From Streptomyces regalis (GTDB taxonomy: Bacteria > Actinomycetota > Actinomycetes > Streptomycetales > Streptomycetaceae), in NCBI RefSeq assembly GCF_001509475.1, contig NZ_LLZG01000421.1:1-36242 (forward strand): DNA of 36,242 nt. The letters run 5' to 3'. Made by a program: the position numbers and the translations under genes. Every line of letters starts with the position of its first letter. Within the stretch, counting starts at the first letter, position 1. The notes below the pieces were generated by a model. That model made no database searches. It saw only the letters and a program-made list of their open reading frames with translations, and was not told the origin of the DNA. Positions 15,486 through 21,458 of this stretch are shown here, piece after piece.

Positions 15486-16694
15486 TTATTGATGACCGGC
15501 GTCCGCGGCACGTCGCCGAGTGGCGAGGGCGAAGGCGAGGGCGAGGGCGGGGCCGGTGGCGAGGAGAAGGGCGAGGGCGGCGTAGCCGTAGGCGAGAGTG
15601 GCCAGGGACGCGACGGCGGCGACCAGCAACGGGCCGCCCGCGTCGCCGAGCTCGCGGCCCAGCTCGGCGGAGCCCATGGTCTGGCCGAGCCGTTCGGCGG
15701 GGGTGGAGGCGGCCAGGGCGGCGAAGCCGAGCGGGGTGATCAGACCGGTGCCGATGCCGATCAGGGCGGCGGCGAGAAGGACACCGGTCAGGCCGGGCAG
15801 CATCGCGCAGGCCAGTCCCACCGCCGTGATCAGCAGCCCGGCGGTGAGGCCGGCGCGGACGGTGAGGCGGCCGTCGTCCAGGGCCCGCCCGGCCTTCGGC
15901 TGTACGACGGCTGCACAGGCCGCCAGCACCGACACCGCGGCGCCGGTCGCGACCGTGCCGAGCCCGGCGGCGGCGCCGGAGACCGGCAGGAAGCCGACGC
16001 CGACGGAGAGGGCAGCGGTCGCGCCGGCCAGTGCCGCCGTGGGCCGCAGGAAGGCGGGGTCGGCCAGCCGCCGGGCGAGGTCCAGGACTGTCTGCCGCTG
16101 CTTGGGCAGCGGGGGTACGTGCGGGACGGCGAGCGCGGCCCAGAGTGCGACCGTCACGCCGAGTACCGCCAGCACGCTGAACAGCAGCCGCAGGCCGCCG
16201 GCCCAGACCAGGACGCCGCCGAGCAGCGGGCCCAGGGTGTAGCCGACGGACTTGTAGAAGCCGTAACTGCCGAACGCCCGCCCGTGCTTCGCCGCCGGGT
16301 TCAGCCGGGCGACCAGCGCGGACGCGGACGGCGAGAACGCCGAGGCCGCGGCGCCCTGACCGAGCCGGGCGGCCCAGAGCCAGCCGGGGCCGTCGGCGAC
16401 GACGTACGCGGCGGAAGCCACCGCGAACGCGACGAGGCCGCCGAGCAGCACCGGGCGCGCGCCGATCCTGTCGGCGAGCGTGCCGAACAGCGGCTTGAGG
16501 ACGACCTCGGCACCGTCGTACAGCGCGAGCAGGCCGCCGAGGACGAGCAGCGAAGTCACGGCGTCGTCGGAGTGGCCACCGAGGTTGGCGGCGATGCCGT
16601 GCGCACCGAAGGCGGTGGTGAAGCCGGCGGCGTAGAGGGGCCACATCTGGGTGGCGGAGGCTGGGGCGGCTTGTGGGTCCGGCGTCGCGGTCAT
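15486..16694 (-). CDS. MFS transporter
   Basis: A 402-residue major facilitator with about 12 hydrophobic segments. The motif-A loop between helices 2 and 3 reads GTLADRIGARPVLLGG, and a second-half Gly-rich helix reads ELGRELGDAGGP. Such carriers use the proton gradient to export drugs or ions; the substrate is not evident. ATG 16694 overlaps the stop of the upstream ChrB-like gene as ATGA, so the two are translationally coupled. An upstream in-frame extension to 16985 is antisense noise over that gene. Coupling to a chromate-resistance-type protein makes toxic-oxyanion export a reasonable but unproven guess. Confidence 0.85.
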   Translation of the reverse strand: MTATPDPQAAPASATQMWPLYAAGFTTAFGAHGIAANLGGHSDDAVTSLLVLGGLLALYDGAEVVLKPLFGTLADRIGARPVLLGGLVAFAVASAAYVVADGPGWLWAARLGQGAAASAFSPSASALVARLNPAAKHGRAFGSYGFYKSVGYTLGPLLGGVLVWAGGLRLLFSVLAVLGVTVALWAALAVPHVPPLPKQRQTVLDLARRLADPAFLRPTAALAGATAALSVGVGFLPVSGAAAGLGTVATGAAVSVLAACAAVVQPKAGRALDDGRLTVRAGLTAGLLITAVGLACAMLPGLTGVLLAAALIGIGTGLITPLGFAALAASTPAERLGQTMGSAELGRELGDAGGPLLVAAVASLATLAYGYAALALLLATGPALALAFALATRRRAADAGHQ

Positions 16695-17206
16695 GTGTCG
16701 TCGCCGTCCTTGGGCTGCGGAGTCAGGTCGGTCGGCGTCACGTCGGTCGGCATCCGGTGCTCCGGCATCCCGTGCTCCGGTGCCTGGTGCAGGGCGGCGA
16801 AGACGCGCTCGGCGTAGTCCTCGCACGCGGCCACGCACCCCTTGAGCCGCTCGCCGGCCGCCGCGGACTCGGGCGCACCGAACACGTCCCTCGCCGTCAG
16901 ATCCCGGTGCCAGCGGCGCAGCCGCTCCAACGACTGCTGCTCTTCCTCCAGTTCGGCCAGCGTGAACTTGGCGATACGACTGCATCCGACAGCGGCTCCG
17001 CCGCGGGCCCTGGCCAGCTCACGCTCGAACTTGCCGCAGTCGGCGAGGAACTCGGCCCAGTCCGCGGAACGGGCAGCCGTGAACATGGTCCGCAACCGCC
17101 GCCCGTCCTGCACCCCACGCCCGGTCGCCGTCAGCGACACCGCCTCTCCCCCGGCCCGCTCGGTCAGCTCCAGCGCCCGGGCGATCCCGGCACCGAACAC
17201 CGGCAC
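16691..17206 (-). CDS. ChrB-like chromate-resistance-type protein, short at the N-terminus
   Basis: A 171-residue protein. Residues ~15-140 resemble the later part of the ChrB N-terminal domain: an AGGEAVSL strand, a FTAARSADWAEFLADC helix, KFTLAELEEEQQSLERLRRW and LTARDVFGAPESAAAGERL. A polar, Pro/Thr-rich tail follows. In ChrB the preceding ~45 residues form a winged segment (WRKLKRLGA-like); it is missing here, and the in-frame upstream DNA reaches a stop within 20 codons without encoding it. The start is GTG 17206 with GGAG 10 nt upstream. ChrB proteins are regulators or accessory factors of chromate resistance. The 4-bp overlap with the MFS gene argues for a joint function. It is divergent from the GNAT gene. 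Confidence 0.6.
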   Translation of the reverse strand: MPVFGAGIARALELTERAGGEAVSLTATGRGVQDGRRLRTMFTAARSADWAEFLADCGKFERELARARGGAAVGCSRIAKFTLAELEEEQQSLERLRRWHRDLTARDVFGAPESAAAGERLKGCVAACEDYAERVFAALHQAPEHGMPEHRMPTDVTPTDLTPQPKDGDDT

Positions 17207-17333
17207 GTCCGGTGCGCTCCGTCCCGCACGTCGCTGCCCCCGACTCCGTCGTCCTCAGTCACACATCGGAATGTAGCGACTGTTACCTCCATGAGGGAGG
17301 GGTACGACCGGGCCGGAACCGCCGGGTGCGGGC

Positions 17334-17339
17334 TAGCGT
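17334..17339 (+). promoter_or_regulatory. -10 element of a probable leaderless promoter for the GNAT gene
   Basis: TAGCGT is followed by 7 nt and then the ATG at 17347, a geometry that puts the transcript start at the start codon. No ribosome site is present upstream of the ATG. No clear -35 was seen. Confidence 0.4.
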
Positions 17340-17346
17340 GGCGATC

Positions 17347-17787
17347 ATGGCGGACTGGGGTATTCGGCAGGCATCGGTGTCGGACGTCGAGGCGGTGGCC
17401 GAGCAGCGTGCCGTGGTGCTGCGGGCGGATCTGGAACGGCTCGGGCGGTACGACGAACAGCGGGTGCGGCAGCGGCTGCGGGACGGATTCGATCCGGCCC
17501 ACACCTGGGTGATCGAGGTGGGCGGCGCGTTCGCCGGCTGCGTGGCGCTGCGACCGGCCGACGACGCCCACTGGCTGGAGCACTTCTATCTCGCCCCGCA
17601 TCTTCAGGGCAGCGGCATCGGCTCGGGCGTGCTGCGCGAGCTGCTGGAACGGTGCGACCGCCGCGGTGTCCTCGTCCGGTTGAACGTGCTGCAGGGCAGC
17701 GCGGCCCGACGGCTTTACGAGCGGCACGGGTTCACGGTCGAGACCGAGGACGCGGTGGACGTGTTCATGGTGCGCCAGCTGGACTGA
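17347..17787 (+). CDS. GNAT family N-acetyltransferase
   Basis: A 146-residue single-domain GNAT that transfers acetyl from acetyl-CoA to an unidentified amine. Motif A with the pyrophosphate-binding loop is LEHFYLAPHLQGSGIGSGVL (Q-G-S-G-I-G-S). Motif B has VLQGSAARRLYERHGF. The N-terminal strand-helix starts WGIRQASVSDVEAVAE. Length is normal for the family. ATG 17347 is chosen because it begins the domain exactly; an upstream in-frame ATG at 17212 adds non-homologous sequence overlapping the divergent ChrB-like start region. It is probably leaderless. It is convergent with the SDR gene at 53 nt. Confidence 0.88.
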   Translation: MADWGIRQASVSDVEAVAEQRAVVLRADLERLGRYDEQRVRQRLRDGFDPAHTWVIEVGGAFAGCVALRPADDAHWLEHFYLAPHLQGSGIGSGVLRELLERCDRRGVLVRLNVLQGSAARRLYERHGFTVETEDAVDVFMVRQLD

Positions 17788-17840
17788 ACGGCGTCAAACG
17801 GGCCGAGCGACAGTGCCGTCAGGATCCGGAGCAGTCACCC

Positions 17841-18569
17841 TCAGGAGAGCCAGTCGGCGTAGCGCGTGGGGGCGAGTTGGGCGTCCCTGTCGGTGAGGAC
17901 GTCGCCCTTGACGACGGCGAACATGCCGGCGGTGGGGTCGGTGACGACCGTACGGCTGTCGCCCTTGTGGGACAGGGTGATCCGGCCCAGCTCATCCAGG
18001 GGGAAGATCTCGGGGCCGCCGATGTTGAGAATGCCGTTCAGCGGGGCACCCGCGGCGACGTCCGTCACCGCCTGGGCCACGTCCTTGGCGGCGATCGGCT
18101 GGATCGGCGTGGTGGGCAACCGGACGGTGTCGCCGTCGGCGGTCCAGGACAGGACGGCGTCCATGAACTCCATGAACTGCGTCGCCCGGACGATCGAGTA
18201 GGGGATCGGGCCGGCCGCGAGGAGGGTCTCCTGGAGCGTCTTGGCGCGGTAGTAGTCCAGCTCCGGCACCTGGTCCGTGCCGACGATCGAGAGGATGACG
18301 AAGTGGCCGACGCCGCCCTTGTGGGCCGCGGCCAGGAGGTTGTCCATCGAGGTCTGGAAGAAGGCCGGGGACGCTTCGTCGAACGTCGGGGAGTTCGTCA
18401 GGTTGACGACGACATCGGCTCCCGCCACCGCCTCGTCCAGTCCCTGGCCGGTGATGACGTCGACTCCGGTGGACTGCGAGTGCGGTACCGCCTCGTGCCC
18501 GGCGGCGTTCAGATTCCTGACGACCTGCGACCCGATAAGTCCGGTACCGCCGATGACCGCGAACTTCAT
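17841..18569 (-). CDS. NmrA-type NAD(P)-binding SDR, divergent partner of the RsrR-like regulator
   Basis: A 242-residue atypical SDR. The N-terminal Rossmann motif is KFAVIGGTGLIGSQVV (residues 2-17), followed by ADVVVNLTN, HFVILSIVGTD, a retained Y-Y-R-A-K catalytic-type Tyr-x3-Lys, and SIVRATQFMEFM. Members bind NAD(P)(H) and act as epimerase/reductase-like enzymes or redox sensors; no substrate is evident. ATG 18569 follows an AAAGG ribosome site; in-frame codons further upstream lie in the operator region. In S. venezuelae the Rrf2 regulator RsrR sits divergently next to an NmrA-type gene and represses it. The same arrangement and similar operator repeats occur here. Confidence 0.88.
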   Translation of the reverse strand: MKFAVIGGTGLIGSQVVRNLNAAGHEAVPHSQSTGVDVITGQGLDEAVAGADVVVNLTNSPTFDEASPAFFQTSMDNLLAAAHKGGVGHFVILSIVGTDQVPELDYYRAKTLQETLLAAGPIPYSIVRATQFMEFMDAVLSWTADGDTVRLPTTPIQPIAAKDVAQAVTDVAAGAPLNGILNIGGPEIFPLDELGRITLSHKGDSRTVVTDPTAGMFAVVKGDVLTDRDAQLAPTRYADWLS

Positions 18570-18640
18570 GACATGCCTTTCGTCGGTGGGATATCCGCAA
18601 TGTGGCATATGGACCACCGCGTGGGTGTGGCATCTACCAA

Positions 18641-18663
18641 ACTCGGACACCTTCTGTCCGGGA
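18641..18663. promoter_or_regulatory. RsrR-type operator A (imperfect)
   Basis: ACTCGGACA-N5-TGTCCGGGA is an inverted repeat with two mismatches in the right arm. It has the same geometry as operator B, starting 27 bp away, and lies just downstream of the predicted SDR promoter's -10. It can also be read as an 11-3-11 repeat, the layout reported for RsrR class 1 sites. Confidence 0.65.
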
Positions 18664-18693
18664 CTATACTCGGACATCTCCTGTCCGAGTCAA
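18663..18693 (-). promoter_or_regulatory. Predicted promoter of the NmrA-type SDR gene
   Basis: Read leftward, TTGACT (18688-18693) and TATAGT (18663-18668) are separated by 19 bp. Operator B fills the spacer, so a bound repressor would occlude polymerase. The hexamers are unusually good for this GC-rich genome; the spacer is longer than optimal. Confidence 0.55.
18668..18690. promoter_or_regulatory. RsrR-type operator B (perfect 9-5-9 repeat)
   Basis: ACTCGGACA-N5-TGTCCGAGT is a perfect 9-bp inverted repeat. It reads as 11-3-11 with two mismatched outer or inner positions. It sits inside the predicted SDR promoter, in the region between the SDR and the Rrf2 gene. A lone half-site-like GTCGGACA occurs at 18717-18724, nearer the regulator gene. 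Confidence 0.75.
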
Positions 18694-18744
18694 GTACCCG
18701 GGGAGGAGAGAGCCTGGTCGGACAGCCTGGCTGGAGAGCCTGAT

Positions 18745-18750
18745 TAGAGT
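18745..18750 (+). promoter_or_regulatory. -10 element of a probable leaderless promoter for the Rrf2 gene
   Basis: TAGAGT is followed by 6 nt and then the GTG at 18757, placing the transcript start on the start codon. No ribosome site precedes the gene. The half-site-like GTCGGACA lies in the -30 region, which would allow weak autoregulation. Confidence 0.45.
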
Positions 18751-18756
18751 GGTCGA

Positions 18757-19242
18757 GTGAAAATGTCCGGCGGAGTCGAGTGGGCCCTGCATTGCTGCGT
18801 CGTGCTCACGTCGGTCGACGAGCCCGTCCCGGCGACCAAGCTGGCGGAGCTGCACGACGTGTCGCCGAGCTACCTGGCCAAACAGCTGCAGGCCCTCTCC
18901 CGGGCCGGGCTCGTGCGCTCGGTCCAGGGCAAGGCGGGCGGCTACGTACTCACCCGGGAGGCCGCCTCGATCACCGTGCTCGACGTGGTCGAAGCGGTCG
19001 ACGGCCCCGGTCAGGCGTTCACCTGCACGGAGATCAGGCAGCGGGGCCCGCTGGCCACCCCGGCCGAGGCGTGCACCACACCTTGCCCCATCGCCCGCGC
19101 GATGGCCGGGGCGGACGCGGCCTGGCGAGAAGCGCTGCGCGCCGTCTCGATCGCCGATCTGGTCCAGGACGTCGGCGCCACGTCCGGCCCCGCCGCACTG
19201 AGTCGCGTCGGCGCGTGGCTGACGACGTCGCCGCAGGCCTGA
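18757..19242 (+). CDS. rsrR: Rrf2-family [2Fe-2S] redox regulator, RsrR-like
   Basis: A 161-residue Rrf2 protein. The winged HTH spans 1-75 (ATKLAELHDVSPSYLAKQLQ recognition region; GGYVLTR wing), followed by a dimerisation helix. Residues fitting the RsrR cluster site are in place with identical numbering: Glu8, Trp9 and His12 in the first helix, and Cys90 with Cys106 and Cys110 in the cluster loop. RsrR of S. venezuelae holds a [2Fe-2S] cluster with unusual Glu/His/Cys ligation and switches DNA binding with the cluster redox state. NsrR and IscR instead use C-x5-C-x5-C, which is not present here. The GTG start is used because it gives this numbering and a leaderless geometry; an ATG lies two codons on. 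It is divergent from the NmrA-type SDR, as in S. venezuelae. Confidence 0.85.
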   Translation: MKMSGGVEWALHCCVVLTSVDEPVPATKLAELHDVSPSYLAKQLQALSRAGLVRSVQGKAGGYVLTREAASITVLDVVEAVDGPGQAFTCTEIRQRGPLATPAEACTTPCPIARAMAGADAAWREALRAVSIADLVQDVGATSGPAALSRVGAWLTTSPQA

Positions 19243-19339
19243 GCCCCTGTTTCGGAGACCCTGGCGGGTCCGTGCGCTGAGCCTCTTTCTGGCCGATCGG
19301 CGCTTCCACACCCGGGGTGTTCGGGCCGCGGAGCCGCCG

Positions 19340-19387
19340 TGTCGGTCGGCTGTCGTGGCTGTCGGTGCGGTGTCGGCGGGTTGTCGG
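19340..19387. repeat. Five helically phased TGTCG(G/T) repeats
   Basis: TGTCGG or TGTCGT starts at 19340, 19351, 19360, 19371 and 19382, with steps of 11, 9, 11 and 11 bp (mean 10.5, one helical turn). All copies have the same orientation, in the 218-bp gap between the Rrf2 gene and the TetX-like gene. This looks like an array of half-sites on one helix face; no known consensus was matched. Confidence 0.5.
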
Positions 19388-19413
19388 CGGAGGGCTGGAG
19401 TCTGCCTGGAGTT

Positions 19414-19437
19414 CCTGCCGGATGCCCGTCCGGCAGG
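19414..19437. promoter_or_regulatory. Perfect inverted repeat before the TetX-like gene
   Basis: CCTGCCGGA-N6-TCCGGCAGG is a perfect 9-bp dyad ending 23 nt before the ATG at 19461. It could be the operator of a TetR- or MarR-type regulator, or a hairpin ending the Rrf2 transcript. The lack of a T-run and the closeness to the start favour an operator or a 5'-UTR hairpin. Confidence 0.5.
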
Positions 19438-19460
19438 CGTGCGACAGGCAAGGGATCATC

Positions 19461-20585
19461 ATGACCACTGACATCACGATCATCGGCGCCGGACTCGGCG
19501 GACTGACGCTCGCCCGTGTCCTGCACGTCCACGGCATCCCGGCCACGGTCTACGAGGCGGAGGCGTCACCGACGCATCGTTCGCAGGGCGGGATGCTCGA
19601 CATCCACGACTACAACGGCCAACTGGCCGTGCAGGCGGCCGACCTGATGGACGAGTTCCGCGGCATCGTCCTGGAGGGCCGCCAGGCGATACGGATCCTC
19701 GACCGGGACGGGACCGTCCGGCTCGACCGGGCCGACGACGGCACGGGAGGACGCCCCGAGGTGCAGCGCGGCGAGCTGCGGCAGATCCTGCTCGACGCGC
19801 TCCCGGCCGGCACCGTCCGGTGGGGCCACAAGGTCAACCGTGTCCATGGCCTCGGCGAGGGCCGCCACGAAGTGACGTTCGCCGACGGCACCACCGTCGT
19901 CACGGGCCTCCTCGTCGGCGCGGACGGCGCCTGGTCGCGGGTCCGGCCCCTGCTGTCCACCGCCACCCCCGAGTACACCGGCATGTCGGTCGTCGAGACC
20001 TACCTGTACGACGCCGACACACGGCACCCCGCCACCGCGAAGGCGGTCGGTGGCGGGTCGCTGTTCGCGCTCGAGGCGGGCCAGAGGCAGATCGTGGGTC
20101 ACCGGGAGAAGGACGGAACCCTCCATGCCTACGTGATGCTGTCCGAGCCGCTGGACTGGTTCGCCGGTATCGACTTCGCCGATGCCGCCGCGGCCACCGC
20201 CCGGATCGCGCGGGAGTTCGCCGGCTGGGCGCCGGAACTCACCGCCCTGATCACCGACAGCGACACCGCCCCGGTCCTGCGGCCCCTCTACACGCTGCCG
20301 GTAGGACACCGGTGGGATCGGGTGCCGGGAGTGACCCTGGTCGGCGACGCCGCCCACCTCATGCCCCCGAACGGCGAAGGCGCCAACCTCGCCATGCTGG
20401 ACGGCGCCGAACTCGGTGAGGCCCTCGCCGCGCACCCCGACGACGTCGAGGCAGCGCTGGCCGAGTACGAGCAAGCGCTGTTCCCTCGCAGCGCGGCGGT
20501 CGGCGAAGCCGAAGCCGACGTCCCTGACCACCCCACACTCGAGGACATGATCAGCTTCTTCACGGGGGACGAGCAGACCCCATGA
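19461..20585 (+). CDS. TetX-like FAD-dependent monooxygenase
   Basis: A 374-residue class-A flavoprotein hydroxylase. The Rossmann FAD motif is IIGAGLGGLTLARVL (GAGLGG at 9-14), with an acidic E ending strand 2 (VYEAEAS). GGMLDIHDYNGQ and VQRGELRQILL resemble the corresponding segments of TetX. The second FAD motif is TLVGDAAHLMPPNGEGANLA. TetX-type enzymes hydroxylate tetracyclines or other planar aromatics using NADPH and O2; the substrate here is unknown and could be an endogenous polyketide. ATG 19461 follows AAGGGA, and the FAD motif begins at once; an upstream in-frame extension to 19317 is Arg-rich noise. It lies downstream of the RsrR-like gene in the same direction, behind its own repeats. 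Confidence 0.88.
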   Translation: MTTDITIIGAGLGGLTLARVLHVHGIPATVYEAEASPTHRSQGGMLDIHDYNGQLAVQAADLMDEFRGIVLEGRQAIRILDRDGTVRLDRADDGTGGRPEVQRGELRQILLDALPAGTVRWGHKVNRVHGLGEGRHEVTFADGTTVVTGLLVGADGAWSRVRPLLSTATPEYTGMSVVETYLYDADTRHPATAKAVGGGSLFALEAGQRQIVGHREKDGTLHAYVMLSEPLDWFAGIDFADAAAATARIAREFAGWAPELTALITDSDTAPVLRPLYTLPVGHRWDRVPGVTLVGDAAHLMPPNGEGANLAMLDGAELGEALAAHPDDVEAALAEYEQALFPRSAAVGEAEADVPDHPTLEDMISFFTGDEQTP

Positions 20586-20623
20586 GCCGAGAGAGGCGCC
20601 TGGCCCTGGCCCGTGCCTCGCCT

Positions 20624-20651
20624 GTGCCTAGTGCCTAGTGCCTAGTGCCTA
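20624..20651. repeat. Four tandem copies of GTGCCTA
   Basis: Four perfect 7-bp units occupy 20624-20651, spanning the 3' end of the DUF5701 gene (its stop is read from CTA at 20642-20644). The 7-bp unit shifts frame, so copy-number change could alter the C-terminus of that protein. This is slippage-type microsatellite DNA. Confidence 0.8.
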
Positions 20652-21304
20652 CGGCCCGTGGCGGAGGCGAAGCCCAGCCACGTATGGCGGTTGCCCCACC
20701 AGCACCAGCCGACCTTCGGGGCGTTGCGCCGCTCGCGGCCGTCACGCCCCGTGCCGTTGCTGATCCAGATCGCCGGGGTACGGGCGTCCAGGGCGCCGTT
20801 CGCCTTGCGCAGCCGGGAGCCGATGGTCATGAAGCAGCGGTTGCGCTCAAGGATCGCCGGCTGCTGGAGCACCCAGTGGATGCCTTCGGTGAGCAGCAGC
20901 GGGGTGCGGTCCTCCTCGGTGAGGGCGGGCAGCGCCTCCTCCGGGCTCCAGTTGGCCATGCGGTCGCCGCGGTCGAGGCCGGTGACGACATAGAGCGGGG
21001 CGTCGGGCAGCTCGACGGTGTCGGGCGCGAAACGGTCGACGTCGGGCATGTCGACGACGACGAAGCCGGGTTTGCCCTCGTGCCGAAGCAGCGGTGCGAG
21101 GGCGGACGCGGGGGCGCGGTCCGGGTGGACGGCGAGCAGAGAGTCACTGCCTCCGTTGTCGGCACCCTCGGCGAAGGCGCGTAGCTCGTCGGCGGGTATC
21201 CCCGCGAGCTCGTGCACCCCGAGCTCGATCAGTCGCTCCGCCTGGGCGGTGAGCAGCGGGAGCGAGGTCACGGTGGCGTTGGACGAGCTGTCGGTCACAG
21301 TCAC
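20642..21304 (-). CDS. DUF5701 family protein, copy 1
   Basis: A 220-residue cytoplasmic protein with no signal or membrane segment. Family-like blocks are LLAVHPDRAPASALAPLLR, GKPGFVVVDMPDVD, ELPDAPLYVVTGLDRGD, NWSPEEALP, NRCFMTIGSR, TPAIWISNGTGRDGRE and KVGWCWWGNRHTWLGFASA. I recognise these as DUF5701, an actinobacterial family of unknown function. GTG 21304 lies 4 nt after GAGGAG; the paralogue at 30734 has its TTG at the same distance from GAGGAG, which supports this choice. A second GTG lies two codons on. Upstream, an ECF-like element is shared with the paralogue. The 3' end runs into the GTGCCTA repeat. It is divergent from the FG-GAP lipoprotein gene. Confidence 0.85.
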   Translation of the reverse strand: MTVTDSSSNATVTSLPLLTAQAERLIELGVHELAGIPADELRAFAEGADNGGSDSLLAVHPDRAPASALAPLLRHEGKPGFVVVDMPDVDRFAPDTVELPDAPLYVVTGLDRGDRMANWSPEEALPALTEEDRTPLLLTEGIHWVLQQPAILERNRCFMTIGSRLRKANGALDARTPAIWISNGTGRDGRERRNAPKVGWCWWGNRHTWLGFASATGRRH

Positions 21305-21329
21305 AGGACTCCTCGGTTGGCGGCAGCGG

Positions 21330-21374
21330 GCGGACCTGGGATCAACGGGGCGGTCTGCCGGAATGTCCCGGCAA
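21330..21374 (-). promoter_or_regulatory. ECF-sigma-like promoter of DUF5701 copy 1
   Basis: Read leftward, GGGAC is followed 17 nt later by CGTTGA, about 40 nt before the start codon. The same layout and nearly the same sequence precede the second DUF5701 gene (GGAAC-N17-CGTTGA). Conservation between copies marks it as a candidate ECF promoter; the CGTTGA -10 resembles that described for BldN. Confidence 0.5.
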
Positions 21375-21458
21375 TCGCACCCGCACAGGGTCTGTCGCCC
21401 CCTCTCGAACGCGTGCATGATTACTCAGTTGTTGACCCTGGTGCTGACGAGGTGAACG

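Noticed and set aside
15471..16817. A 448-codon rightward frame opposite the MFS gene
   Set aside because: It is Gly/Glu/Arg-rich mirror sequence; the MFS frame shows real transmembrane segments and motifs.
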